64,000 nucleotides of DNA from Actinomycetes bacterium. Its GTDB lineage: Bacteria > Actinomycetota > Acidimicrobiia > Acidimicrobiales > Palsa-688. Below are positions 32,894-42,306 of this stretch, one piece after another. Numbering within the stretch: the stretch's first letter is position 1; every line of letters begins with the position of its first letter. The position numbers and the translations under genes were made by a program. The stretch lies in NCBI GenBank assembly GCA_021808665.1, contig JAKBBA010000006.1, positions 40,937 to 104,936 of the forward strand. Reading direction: 5' to 3'. The notes beneath the pieces are model-generated. The model had not been told where the DNA came from. It ran no database searches and worked only from the letters and a program-made list of their open reading frames with translations.

Positions 32894-33544
32894 TCAGCGT
32901 CGGGCTCCCAGCTCGCGCAGGGCCATCCTCAGAACCTCCTGGACAGGTCCCTCGAAGTTCACCACCGACTCGGCGTAGCGGATCTCGTCGGCCCCGTAGC
33001 CCAGAGCGCCAAGAGCTCCTCTGACGTCCTCCCTCACCGACGGCGGCGAGCCCAACGCCCCGACCACACCGATACCTCCCGATACCGGAGCACCCTCACG
33101 GGAGCCGACGACGGGGTTGTCGACAAAGTCGTCCAGCTTGGCATCCAACTCGACTACTAGGCGGGCCGCCGTCTTGGCTCCTATGCCCGGGACCAGCCTC
33201 AACGCATCGATGTCCTTCGCGCCGACCGCCCGGCGCAACGCGTCTGGGGTGTGGACAGCCAGCATGGCGAGAGCCACGCCAGGCCCGACGGTTCGGACCG
33301 ATATGAGCGCCTCGAAGCACGCTCTTTGGTCTTTCGTCACGAACCCGTAGAGGATCAGGGCGTCCTCGCGTACATGGGTGTGCACGTGAAGCAGCACTTC
33401 GGATCCGAGCGGACCGAGGGAAGACAGAGCCTGCTCGGCCATGGTAACCCTGTACCCGACCCCACTGACATCGACGAGAACCTCCACTAGGCCCCCCGGC
33501 CGGCGCCACCAGTCACCCAAGGATCCCCTCAGCGAGCCGATCAC
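32894..33544 (-). CDS. ruvA: Holliday junction DNA-binding protein RuvA
   Basis: RuvA tetramers bind Holliday junctions and load RuvB. The 216-aa product starts MIGSLRGSL and then has a small extra loop (GDWWRRPGG) before the OB-fold segment VEVLVDVSGVGYRV. Helix-hairpin-helix motifs follow (ISVRTVGPGVALAML and LRLVPGIGAKTAARLVVEL). A flexible Gly/Val-rich linker leads to the C-terminal RuvB-contact domain with REDVRGALGALGYGADEI. It overlaps ruvC by 4 nt. Confidence 0.95.
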   Translation of the reverse strand: MIGSLRGSLGDWWRRPGGLVEVLVDVSGVGYRVTMAEQALSSLGPLGSEVLLHVHTHVREDALILYGFVTKDQRACFEALISVRTVGPGVALAMLAVHTPDALRRAVGAKDIDALRLVPGIGAKTAARLVVELDAKLDDFVDNPVVGSREGAPVSGGIGVVGALGSPPSVREDVRGALGALGYGADEIRYAESVVNFEGPVQEVLRMALRELGARR

Positions 33545-34038
33545 CGTAACGCCGCCTCCGCAGCTCGAAGGCCGGCGCCTGCCAGGTGTGTCACCGCCAA
33601 GGCCAGAGCGTCTGCACGGTCCGCCGGCGTCGGCGGCGAAGCCAACCCGAGCAACGTCGCTACCATCGTAGCCACCGCAAGCTTGTCAGCCGAGCCGTAC
33701 CCGGCGACGGCCTGCTTGACCTCGTTGGGACTGTACTGCACCACCTCGATACCGCGGCGGGCCGCACTGGCAAGGGCAAGGCCGCTGGCCTGGCCTACCG
33801 ACATCGCCGTGCGAGCGTTCACCTGGAACAGGACCCGCTCCACGACGACCACCTCCGGGCGCAGCTCGTCGAGGAGGTCCTCCAAGTCGGCGAGCAGGAC
33901 TCCTAGGCGTGTCGCCAACGGAGCGTCGACGGGTGTGGTGAGATGACCAAAAGCCACGCAGCGCAGCTCAGCCCCGGTTGAGCGCACGGCACCGTACCCG
34001 CAGCGCGACAAGCCCGGATCGATACCTAGAGCGAACAC
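33541..34038 (-). CDS. ruvC: crossover junction endodeoxyribonuclease RuvC
   Basis: RuvC resolves Holliday junctions with two symmetric nicks. The 165-aa RNase-H-fold protein keeps the four acidic residues: Asp in ALGIDPGLSRCGYG, Glu in VVVVERVLFQVN, and two Asp in PADRADALALAVTH. The DNA-contact segment KQAVAGYGSADK is also present. It stands 13 nt after yebC and overlaps ruvA. Confidence 0.96.
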   Translation of the reverse strand: MFALGIDPGLSRCGYGAVRSTGAELRCVAFGHLTTPVDAPLATRLGVLLADLEDLLDELRPEVVVVERVLFQVNARTAMSVGQASGLALASAARRGIEVVQYSPNEVKQAVAGYGSADKLAVATMVATLLGLASPPTPADRADALALAVTHLAGAGLRAAEAALR

Positions 34039-34051
34039 CAGTTCGACTATA

Positions 34052-34801
34052 CTACGCTTCGACGAGGTTCAGTATTGCGTCGGGTATGTCGAAGTTGGCG
34101 TATACGTTCTGCACGTCGTCGTGGTCTTCGAGCAGGTCCACGAGGTGCAGCACCTTGCGGGCGTCGGACTCGTTGGACAACTCGACGGTCGTGGTTGCCA
34201 GGAGGGTGACTTCAGCGGAGGTAACCTTGATCCCCGAATCCTCGACGGCCTGGCGGACAGCGCCGATCTCCGCTGGTGGAGTCGTGACCTGCCATTCGTC
34301 GCCCAAGTCGACGATGTCGAGAGCGCCAGCGTCAAGAGCGGCGAGCATGAGCTCATCCTCGCCGACCGAACGCTCAACGCTGATCACGCCTCTGCGCTCG
34401 AACTGCCACGAAACAGCGCCCGGCTCGGCCATCGAACCACCATTTTTCGAGAACGCCGAGCGGATGTCGGCTCCGGTTCGATTGCGATTATCGGTCAGGC
34501 ATTCGACGATGACCGCCACCCCACTCGGCGCGTACCCTTCGTAGCTGACCTGCTCGTAGCGCACGCCTTCCAGCTCGCCGGTGCCTCTTTTGATGGCCCG
34601 CTCGATGGTGTCCAAAGGCACCGATGCTTCCCTCGCCTTTTGGAACATGGTGCGCAAGGTCGGATTCGCGTCAGGGTCGCCGCCTCCCTCACGCGCCGCG
34701 ACCTCCACTTGGCGGATCAGCTTTGCGAACAGCTTACCCCGGGCCTTGTCAGCTGCCCCCTTTTTGTGCTTTATCGTCGCCCATTTGCTATGGCCGGACA
34801 T
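34052..34801 (-). CDS. yebC: YebC/PmpR family transcriptional/translation regulator
   Basis: I use ATG 34801, which gives the canonical start SGHSKWATIKHKKGAADKAR; the open frame upstream lies in the intergenic and pdxT end. The 249-aa product has the family segments LFAKLIRQVEVAAREGG, DPDANPTLRTMFQKARE, GYAPSGVAVIVECLTDN and RNRTGADIRSAFSKNGG. YebC proteins act as DNA-binding regulators or, for some members, relieve proline-stretch ribosome stalling. The place between pdxT and ruvC is conserved in actinobacteria. Confidence 0.96.
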   Translation of the reverse strand: MSGHSKWATIKHKKGAADKARGKLFAKLIRQVEVAAREGGGDPDANPTLRTMFQKAREASVPLDTIERAIKRGTGELEGVRYEQVSYEGYAPSGVAVIVECLTDNRNRTGADIRSAFSKNGGSMAEPGAVSWQFERRGVISVERSVGEDELMLAALDAGALDIVDLGDEWQVTTPPAEIGAVRQAVEDSGIKVTSAEVTLLATTTVELSNESDARKVLHLVDLLEDHDDVQNVYANFDIPDAILNLVEA

Positions 34802-34815
34802 GGTCGGATTGCCTC

Positions 34816-35457
34816 CTAGAGGTTGGTTCGGGGCACGGGCGCGGTCCCTACGGCGCCCGTGCCGAAAGCTATCGTCAAGAACATCTCGTGAAGCCGGGGA
34901 TCGCCTGACAGCTCCGGGTGGAAGGCGCTGACCATACGCGAACCTTGCCTGCACAGCACGGCCCGTCGCGTCCCGTCGGAACCCTCGACCGAAGCGAGCG
35001 TCTCGACGCCCGCACCGGCTCGTTCGACTATCGGAGCCCTGATGAACACGGCGTGGAACGGCCGGTCGAGTCCGTCCACCTCGAGGTCGGTCTCGAAAGA
35101 GTCCACCTGACGCCCGAAGGCGTTACGCCTGACCGAAATGTCGATCCCTCCGAGCTGGTGCTGGTCGGGCCGGCCGTCGAGCACCTCGTCTGCGAGCAGG
35201 ATCATGCCGGCACAGGTGCCCAGAGCTGGAAGTCCCTCTTGGATACGCCGCCTGAGCGGCTCCAACATCCCCGAAGTTTCAAGCAGCCGCGAGATGGCCG
35301 TCGACTCGCCACCTGGTATGACGATCGCATCGACATCGTCGAGTGTCGACGTGTCCGCAACGGCCAGGGCGCCAATTCCGATCGCCGCGAACGCCTCGAC
35401 GTGCTCCCGGACAGCGCCCTGTAGGGCGAGAATCCCGATTTTGCGTTGACGCGACAG
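34816..35457 (-). CDS. pdxT: glutaminase subunit of PLP synthase (PdxT), unusual start
   Basis: PdxT releases ammonia from glutamine for PdxS. The conserved N-terminus KIGILALQGAVREHVEAF, the GGES oxyanion motif (VIPGGESTAISRL), the nucleophile in LGTCAGMILLA and the triad His/Glu in SAFHPEL are all present, so the domain is complete. There is no ATG, GTG or TTG between the pdxS stop TAG (35466-35464) and KIGIL. The only near-cognate start is CTG 35457, which would give 213 aa. The frame is the same as that of pdxS. An internal ATG at 35268 would remove the GGES motif. Confidence 0.85.
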   Translation of the reverse strand: MSRQRKIGILALQGAVREHVEAFAAIGIGALAVADTSTLDDVDAIVIPGGESTAISRLLETSGMLEPLRRRIQEGLPALGTCAGMILLADEVLDGRPDQHQLGGIDISVRRNAFGRQVDSFETDLEVDGLDRPFHAVFIRAPIVERAGAGVETLASVEGSDGTRRAVLCRQGSRMVSAFHPELSGDPRLHEMFLTIAFGTGAVGTAPVPRTNL

Positions 35458-35463
35458 CTTCGT

Positions 35464-36360
<897 letters not shown>

Positions 36361-36379
36361 GGTCGCATTCTAGGTTGCT

Positions 36380-37120
36380 TCACAGCTCTTGTAGCGCTGC
36401 GCGACGTCCCGAGAGGGGCATACGCCACCGGCTGGCGTCGCTTCCAACCAGCGGGTCGGCGACCCACAGGTGGGCGCTGCGCGCGGTCTGGCCTCGCACC
36501 GCCGAGCCCTTTAACTCCATCTTCTCCAACGCCGAGGTAAGAGCAGGTGGGTAGCGGGTAATCCTGACCGCCTCCGCGTCGAGGCGAGTGTCGTGCCCGG
36601 CGCCTAAGAGGAAGGACCGTCCTAGCCCGAACGTCGCCACCAGAGCCGTCTCGGCTGCTACCTCGCCGGAGCGCAACCTGTAGAGCACCTCTGCCAGAAC
36701 GGCTTCGAGCTCCACCACGTCCAGCCCTTCGAGCAGCCCCGAGGTGACCACCACAAGCTCGCGCCCGCGACGGGCTCCGCTCACCATGGCGTTGAGGCCG
36801 TCGCATTCGACGACGGCGAGTTTAGGGCAGCGGACGCCTATCGTGGTGGCCAACCCCTCGGCCGTGTTGTACAGGCGGGCATCGACCCGAGCGTCCGCTT
36901 CCCGCCAGGCGACACCGGAGCTGCTCAAACCCGACCTGACAAGGCGGTCAGCCCCCCAGAACACCCATCCGGCCAGCGCTGCGAAGACCACCACGAAGGC
37001 GACGACACCAACCGCCGGCCCGCCGAGAACCCAGGCGACGACGGCCACGACCAAAGCAGGCCCGGCGGCGAAAGGCGCAGCGAGGGTGGCGGCTTTGTGG
37101 CCAGGCCGGTCAGGCTTCAT
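36380..37120 (-). CDS. M48/HtpX-like membrane protein lacking the zinc-protease motif
   Basis: From ATG 37120 (ATGA overlap with the pimA stop) this codes 246 aa; ATG 37141 is an alternative. Two membrane segments (about 10-55) are followed by an HtpX-like soluble part: CPKLAVVECDGLNAMVSG and LVVVTSGLLEGLDVVELEAVLA match M48 peptidases. Where HExxH is expected the sequence reads EVLYR (144-148), so both zinc histidines and the catalytic Glu are absent. A later acidic residue (RLDAEAVRITRYPPALTSALEKM region) is kept. It is probably a pseudoenzyme. Its coupling to pimA suggests a lipid-glycan or membrane role, but that is inference. Confidence 0.75.
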   Translation of the reverse strand: MKPDRPGHKAATLAAPFAAGPALVVAVVAWVLGGPAVGVVAFVVVFAALAGWVFWGADRLVRSGLSSSGVAWREADARVDARLYNTAEGLATTIGVRCPKLAVVECDGLNAMVSGARRGRELVVVTSGLLEGLDVVELEAVLAEVLYRLRSGEVAAETALVATFGLGRSFLLGAGHDTRLDAEAVRITRYPPALTSALEKMELKGSAVRGQTARSAHLWVADPLVGSDASRWRMPLSGRRAALQEL

Positions 37121-38277
37121 CGCCACGATCGTATTCTCCATTCTCCCACGGTGGAAGCCACAGACATTACGAGCCTCTCGTACCGGCTCGGCGGAATCGA
37201 CGAGCGGCGCTGGACTGCCAGGTCGAACAGCTCCAAGTAGCGCTGCGCCAGCGAGTCCATGGAGAACTCCTCAGCGCGGGCACGACCGTTGACGACCATG
37301 TCCTGTATCGAGGCGGTACCGCCGAGGGCCTTGCGCAGTGCGTCGGACAGCGCCTTGTCGTCGCCGGGCGGGGTAAGGATAGCCTCCACTCCTGACCTCG
37401 CGACCCGGCGGTAGCCGGCCAAGTCCGACGCTACGACCGGCGTGCCCGCCGCTAAAGCCTCCAACAGGACGACACCGAAACTCTCCCCGCCAAGCGACGG
37501 GGCGCACAACACGTCTGCGGCTCGCATCCTGGCTACCTTCTCCGCTTCGCCGATCCTGCCCAGCCATTCGACACGGCGGTCGTCGGCAAAGATCCTCTTT
37601 AAACGTTCCGTTTCCGGGCCGTGCCCCGCCACCCACAGCGTCACTCCCGCATCGAGGCTTTGAAAGGCGCGTAGGAGCACTTCTAGGCCCTTGCGAGGCT
37701 CGTGGCGCCCAACGAAAAGGACTGTCGGGCCGGTCTTAGCCCAGACCTCGGAACGTTCGTAGCGGCCGACGTCGATGCCGTTCCACACCAGTTCGTAGTC
37801 CCCCCCGACAGCCTCGGCGGCAGTCTGGCGGGCCTCCTCGGAGACGGCCACCCGCACGTCGAGGTAGCCGCTGCCGTAGGTCGCCAGCGGGCGGGTCAGG
37901 TCGAGCCAGCGGCTCGGACCACTTCGGTGGAAGGTTCCCACGGTCGGGCAGAACGCTGTCACCAAGGCGGTGAGGCTCGGGCCGGGTGTGAGCGGCTCGT
38001 GGATGTTCAAAACGTCGAAGCGTTCGTCTCGCAGCGCTCGCAGGGTTCGAAGCGACGCAGCGGGGTCGGGGGCTATAGCCGCCAGCGAACCGTTCGAAGC
38101 TGTCGGTATCGAGCTTCCCAGCGGGGTGACCGCCGGGTCGGGCGGTGGTCCGTCGCACGGGCCGAGCACCCTGGCCTGAACACCGCGCCGGCGCAAGGCG
38201 GCGGCGAGACCTAGCACTTGGCCTTGGACGCCACCGGGGAGCGTGAGGCTGTAAGGGCAGACGACGCCGACACGCAT
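37117..38277 (-). CDS. pimA: GDP-mannose:phosphatidylinositol alpha-mannosyltransferase PimA-like
   Basis: This 386-aa GT4 enzyme would add the first mannose to phosphatidylinositol on the inner face of the membrane. It begins MRVGVVCPYSLTLPGGVQGQV, very like mycobacterial PimA, and has the Gly-rich acceptor loop. The nucleotide-sugar domain carries VLFVGRHEPRKGLEVLL, and APSLGGESFGVVLLEALAAG contains the E-x7-E motif. Synteny supports the call: pgsA, acyltransferase and pimA follow one another, as in mycobacteria. The stop overlaps the M48-like gene. Confidence 0.9.
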   Translation of the reverse strand: MRVGVVCPYSLTLPGGVQGQVLGLAAALRRRGVQARVLGPCDGPPPDPAVTPLGSSIPTASNGSLAAIAPDPAASLRTLRALRDERFDVLNIHEPLTPGPSLTALVTAFCPTVGTFHRSGPSRWLDLTRPLATYGSGYLDVRVAVSEEARQTAAEAVGGDYELVWNGIDVGRYERSEVWAKTGPTVLFVGRHEPRKGLEVLLRAFQSLDAGVTLWVAGHGPETERLKRIFADDRRVEWLGRIGEAEKVARMRAADVLCAPSLGGESFGVVLLEALAAGTPVVASDLAGYRRVARSGVEAILTPPGDDKALSDALRKALGGTASIQDMVVNGRARAEEFSMDSLAQRYLELFDLAVQRRSSIPPSRYERLVMSVASTVGEWRIRSWR

Positions 38278-38286
38278 CCCGCCAAG

Positions 38287-39291
38287 CTAGCGGAGCCTGA
38301 CCCGGGCTCCGACCTGGCGCTCGTGGTCGCTCGGCCAGTTAGGCGACATGAGATGCCACTGGGTGGGAGCGCGCCTCACCAGCTTCTCCAACGACAGGGC
38401 GAGGCTCTGAGTGACCCGTATGACGTCTTCGCGCAACCGGCCGGATCGGGTGGCTTCGATCGGCTCGGCGAGGACACCCAGATGCCTCGAAGTGCGCCTG
38501 TCGAAGTACACTGCCGCTGGGAGCAGAGTGGCGCCCGAGCGCAATGCGAGCGCTGCGGGCCCGGCAGGCAGGCCGGTCACCTCCCCGAAGAATTCGACGT
38601 CGACAGTGGCTGTCGTGCCGACAGCGCGGTCGGACAGCAGACAGAGGACCTCGTTGCGTCCGAGTGCCGCTGTGCACGCTGTGGCGGCACCGGGGCCGGT
38701 TGGTATGACGCTCATGCCCAGGCCGCTGCGCAGGTCGACGAACCACTCGAAGAACCCGTCCGAGACGAGTCTTTCCACGACGACGCTTACGGGCCATCCG
38801 CGGCGCGCCACGTCCGCCCCGCCCCACTCCCAACCTCCCAGGTGCGGTACGGCGAGGATGGTCCCGCGACCTTGGGCAATGCTGACCTCCAAGCGGTCAA
38901 ATCCCTCGTAGACGATGCCGGCTTCGAGCTCCTCGGGGGTAACGCTGCTCAGCCTGAGGCTCTCCGCCCAATACCGGGCGTAGGAAGCTATCGCCTCGTC
39001 GACCATTGCCCGCAGTCTCGACGCGGGCACGTCGCGGCCGACGACTTTCACCAGGTGCTCGGCCAAAAGCCGCCGCCGCGTAGCCCAGGATCCTTCGCCG
39101 GCAGTCCAGTGCGGGGCGTACGAAGCGGCTACGGTCAGGCTTTCCGCGAGTCCCCTCGCAACTGGCGCTGGGACGACGCCGGCCAAAGCCTCCGCTGCTT
39201 TGAGGGTTCCCAGCAGCGCATCTTGGCCGAGGTGGCTGAGCCTCGAAGCTGAAGGCTTCCGGCCCGGGTGCGGCTCAGGGCCGCCCGGCAC
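38287..39291 (-). CDS. phosphatidylinositol mannoside acyltransferase (LpxL/PatA family)
   Basis: The 334-aa product belongs to the LABLAT/HtrB family. The catalytic HX4E motif is in VPHLGGWEWGG. Further conserved pieces include CLLSDRAVG, FFGEVTGLPAGPAALALRSGA and an end that reads APTQWHLMSPNWP. In mycobacteria the homologue in this position acylates the mannose of PIM1/PIM2. It overlaps the CDP-alcohol gene by 17 nt and precedes pimA by 9 nt, giving a three-gene PIM pathway operon. Substrate is inferred from neighbours. Confidence 0.88.
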   Translation of the reverse strand: MPGGPEPHPGRKPSASRLSHLGQDALLGTLKAAEALAGVVPAPVARGLAESLTVAASYAPHWTAGEGSWATRRRLLAEHLVKVVGRDVPASRLRAMVDEAIASYARYWAESLRLSSVTPEELEAGIVYEGFDRLEVSIAQGRGTILAVPHLGGWEWGGADVARRGWPVSVVVERLVSDGFFEWFVDLRSGLGMSVIPTGPGAATACTAALGRNEVLCLLSDRAVGTTATVDVEFFGEVTGLPAGPAALALRSGATLLPAAVYFDRRTSRHLGVLAEPIEATRSGRLREDVIRVTQSLALSLEKLVRRAPTQWHLMSPNWPSDHERQVGARVRLR

Positions 39292-40087
39292 CGAAACGAC
39301 GGTCCCGCCGCGCCCGACGCCGCTCTGCCCACCGAGAACCGTCAGGAGACGGCCGGGAGCGGCGCGCAGCGTAACGCCCCGGGGTGGAACTCCACCCTCC
39401 CGCTTCCCTCCACGCCCTCAAACGGTCGGTCACCGGTGCCGCCTCGTAACCGCCGCGACGCGTCGAACGGTTCCGCAGTGGCTCGCGCCGGGGCGGGTTC
39501 TTTCCTTGCGCGTTGGCCAGCCTCCACACCGCGACGAACCTCTGCACGGCCGTGAAAGCGCTCAGCGCCAGCATCAGCCACAATAGCGGGACCATGACAA
39601 AGCCGAACGCCAGCGCGGCGCAGATCACCACGATCCGCTCGGCACGTTCCATGATCCCACCCTTGGCGGACAGTCCCAGGGACTCCGCTTTCGCCCGCTG
39701 GTAGGAGATGAGCACGGACACCCCAAGGATCGCCACCGGGAGGATGAAAAGGTGCCCCTTATGGGTGTCGGACAGGTACCAGGCGAAACCTCCGAGGACG
39801 AGGGTGTCGGTGACCCTGTCGGCTACGGAGTCGAAGAACGCTCCCCTAACGCTGGACGCTCCGGTCGCCTTGGCGAGGGGACCGTCGAGAAGGTCCGGGA
39901 CCGCCGACGCTATCAGCAGTGCCAGTCCCAGCCCGATACGCCCGGAACCTATCGCCCAGGCCGTAGGGACCGCCAGGAGTAGTCCGAGTCCAGTCAGGTG
40001 GTCGGCGGAAAGGCCCGTCCGACGCAGCAGCGCTGCGGCCGGCCTGGTCACACGGTCCACGCCCGAGCGAAAACGTCCGTCAAACAA
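39275..40087 (-). CDS. pgsA: CDP-alcohol phosphatidyltransferase (PgsA/PIP synthase type)
   Basis: This 270-aa membrane enzyme displaces CMP from CDP-diacylglycerol with an inositol (phosphate) type acceptor. The motif DGPLAKATG...GAFFDSVADRVTD gives the metal-binding aspartates. The first variable position has Lys where many enzymes have Arg (D-G-x2-A-K). Five to six membrane segments follow, with an Arg-rich tail of about 60 residues. The start is TTG 40087 with GAGGAG nine bases upstream. With the next two genes it would make phosphatidylinositol and then acylated PIMs. Confidence 0.88.
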   Translation of the reverse strand: MFDGRFRSGVDRVTRPAAALLRRTGLSADHLTGLGLLLAVPTAWAIGSGRIGLGLALLIASAVPDLLDGPLAKATGASSVRGAFFDSVADRVTDTLVLGGFAWYLSDTHKGHLFILPVAILGVSVLISYQRAKAESLGLSAKGGIMERAERIVVICAALAFGFVMVPLLWLMLALSAFTAVQRFVAVWRLANAQGKNPPRREPLRNRSTRRGGYEAAPVTDRLRAWREAGGWSSTPGRYAARRSRPSPDGSRWAERRRARRDRRFGAGRP

Positions 40088-40213
40088 TGGTGGTAGCTCC
40101 TCGAAACCGCCAGTTTGGGCGGCTGCATGTCTTGTGGTTGTAGGGTACCACGGTGGACCGCCGCGGAGGCGGACGGTTGGGGGACCGGTTCTTCGTCCCG
40201 GGAAGGAGTTGCC

Positions 40214-40237
40214 ATGTCGAAGGAGGTGCGGCGGTGA
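40214..40237 (+). CDS. seven-codon leader ORF overlapping the EF-G2 start
   Basis: ATG TCG AAG GAG GTG CGG CGG TGA codes MSKEVRR. It has its own ribosome-binding site GGAAGGAG (40201-40208) five bases before the ATG. Its TGA overlaps the GTG of the EF-G-like gene as GTGA. The leader itself contains the ribosome site used for the downstream gene (AAGGAGGT, 40220-40227). This could couple translation of the two frames. Whether the peptide is made is unknown. Confidence 0.45.
   Translation: MSKEVRR
40220..40227 (+). promoter_or_regulatory. ribosome binding site that decides the EF-G2 start
   Basis: AAGGAGGT, a near-perfect anti-16S match, lies six bases before GTG 40234. It favours this start over in-frame codons further upstream, which would add 27 residues with no EF-G similarity. 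Confidence 0.8.
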
Positions 40238-42300
40238 AAGCTTTCCCGCCTGAGCGGATCAGGAACGTCGCTTTGGTCGGCCACGGCGGTGCCGGCAAGA
40301 CGACCTTGGCGGAAGCGCTCGCCTATCACTGCGGAGCAGTCAGCCGGCCAGGTCGGGTGGAGGACTGCAACACGATCGCCGACTTCGAACCCGAAGAGCA
40401 CAAGCACCGAATGTCGATCTCGACGAGCCTGATACCCATTGAGTGGGAAGGCTTCAAGATAAACGTGCTTGACTGCCCAGGTTACGCCGACTTCACCGCC
40501 GAGGCGACCAGCGCGCTCGGCGTCGCGGACCTAGCGGTGTTCGTCGTGAGTGCCGTCGAAGGCGTAGAGGTACAGACCGAGCTTTTATGGCGAGAAGCCG
40601 CCAGGCTGGGCCTTCCCAGGTTGATCTTCGTGAACAAGCTAGACCGGGAGAGAGCGTCGTTCGAACGGACGCTCTCCGAACTTCAGAGCTCTTTCGGCGC
40701 CGGCATCGCCCCTCTCGAACTGCCTATCGGAGAAGAGGGGACCTTCCGAGGTGTAGCCGACCTCCTCTCGGATACCGCCATTACCTACGACACCGGCAAG
40801 GCGACCACCGGGCCGATACCCGAAGAGATGGCCGTTCGGGAGCACTCGATCCACGACGCTCTGGTCGAGGGGATCGTCGTCGCCGACGACGACCTCATGG
40901 AACGCTACCTGGAGGGCGAGATCCCCAGCGTAGCGACCCTGGAGGCAACGCTCGCCCATGGCGTGTCGGCGGCTGCGGTCTTCCCAGTGCTGTGCGGTTC
41001 CGCAGCCAAGGACGTCGCAGTTGACCGTCTCGGAGCTTTCATATGCGAGATAGGCCCTTCCCCCCTAGACCGGGGACCGATCGAAGTGAGCGCTGGCGGG
41101 GCGACCACGACTGTGGCTCCAAACCCGGACGGTCCGCCTCTGGCGGTCGTGTGGAAGACCGTCGTGGACCGCCACGTTGGCAAGATCAGCCTGCTCCATG
41201 TGCTATCTGGGACCATAAGCCCCGACGCGGTGCTCGTCGACTCCCGGACGAGAACCGACCAGCGGTTACACTCCCTGTTCTCCCTGAGAGGCAAGGAGCA
41301 GGTGCCCGTCGAGCGCCTATCGGTCGGAGACATCGGTGCAGTGGCAAAGCTCGCCGACGTGGCTACGGGCGACACCCTCGCCCCCAAGGGAACCCCCGTG
41401 TCTCTAGCGGTTCCCGCCACCGCCGAACCCGCGCTTTGCATCGGGATCCACCCGAAGTCAAAAGGCGACGAGGACAAGCTAATGACCGCCCTGCACCGCC
41501 TACAAGAGGAGGACCCGTCGCTTCAAGTGCGTCGCGACGACGAGACCCACCAGACGCTGCTGTGCGGGGCGGGCGAGACACACCTGGCCGTGGTCGCCGA
41601 GCGTCTCGCCCGAAAGTTCTCCGTAGAGGTCGTCACCGAGCCCGTGGTCGTCCCCTACCGCGAGACGGTGAACACCCAAACCGAGGCTGAAGGTCGCTAC
41701 AAGAAACAGACCGGTGGCCACGGCCAGTTCGGCGTTGCCAATATCAGGCTGTCACCGCTGGCGCGCGGAGCGGGTTTCGAGTTCGTAGACGAGATCGTGG
41801 GAGGAGCGATCCCCCGCCAGTACATACCGGCCGTGCAGAAGGGCATCGAGGAGGCGATGGCCGCCGGCGGAGTGCACGGGTGGCCCGTCGTGGACGTATC
41901 AGTCACCCTCTTCGACGGCAAGTACCACCCGGTGGACTCCTCCGAGATGAGCTTCAAGATGGCGGGGGCGATGGCATTCCGCGAGGCGATGGAGAAAGCG
42001 GGCCCGGTGCTGTTGGAGCCAATCTCGAAGGTCGAGGTGACCGTCCCCGCCTTCGGGCAGGGCGACGTCATAGGCGATCTGAACTCGCGTCGCGGGAGGG
42101 TAACCCAGACGGGCACCGCAGAAGACGGGGCGTCGGTGATCACAGCTTTGGTTCCCACGTCCGAAGTGCTGCGCTACGCGGTGGATCTGCGTAGCATCAC
42201 CGGTGGCCGGGGCAGCTTCACCGTCTCCCACGACCACTACGACGTGGCACCGCCGAACATTTGGGCGTCCGTGGCCCGACCAGCCAGGGTGACTGGCTGA
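40234..42300 (+). CDS. fusA2: elongation factor G-like GTPase (EF-G2)
   Basis: The 688-aa product has G1 GHGGAGKTT (residues 16-24, in place of the canonical AHVDAGKTT), G3 DCPGYADF and G4 NKLD. EF-G domains II to V follow, with GETHLAVVAERL and the domain IV to V segments GQFGVANIRL and GQGDVIGDLNSRRG. The switch I RGITI sequence of true EF-G is replaced (HRMSISTSLIPI). This is the EF-G2/FusA2 family found beside ordinary EF-G in actinobacteria; its ribosome function is poorly defined. It is the only plus-strand gene between pgsA and HIT and interrupts an otherwise conserved cluster. Confidence 0.9.
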   Translation: MKAFPPERIRNVALVGHGGAGKTTLAEALAYHCGAVSRPGRVEDCNTIADFEPEEHKHRMSISTSLIPIEWEGFKINVLDCPGYADFTAEATSALGVADLAVFVVSAVEGVEVQTELLWREAARLGLPRLIFVNKLDRERASFERTLSELQSSFGAGIAPLELPIGEEGTFRGVADLLSDTAITYDTGKATTGPIPEEMAVREHSIHDALVEGIVVADDDLMERYLEGEIPSVATLEATLAHGVSAAAVFPVLCGSAAKDVAVDRLGAFICEIGPSPLDRGPIEVSAGGATTTVAPNPDGPPLAVVWKTVVDRHVGKISLLHVLSGTISPDAVLVDSRTRTDQRLHSLFSLRGKEQVPVERLSVGDIGAVAKLADVATGDTLAPKGTPVSLAVPATAEPALCIGIHPKSKGDEDKLMTALHRLQEEDPSLQVRRDDETHQTLLCGAGETHLAVVAERLARKFSVEVVTEPVVVPYRETVNTQTEAEGRYKKQTGGHGQFGVANIRLSPLARGAGFEFVDEIVGGAIPRQYIPAVQKGIEEAMAAGGVHGWPVVDVSVTLFDGKYHPVDSSEMSFKMAGAMAFREAMEKAGPVLLEPISKVEVTVPAFGQGDVIGDLNSRRGRVTQTGTAEDGASVITALVPTSEVLRYAVDLRSITGGRGSFTVSHDHYDVAPPNIWASVARPARVTG

Positions 42301-42306
42301 CGTTCG

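Noticed and set aside
40150..40240. Programmed frameshift joining the leader ORF MSKEVRR to EF-G2, as in prfB
   Set aside because: There is no slippery codon before the TGA, and a well-spaced ribosome site with GTG start explains EF-G2 without a shift.
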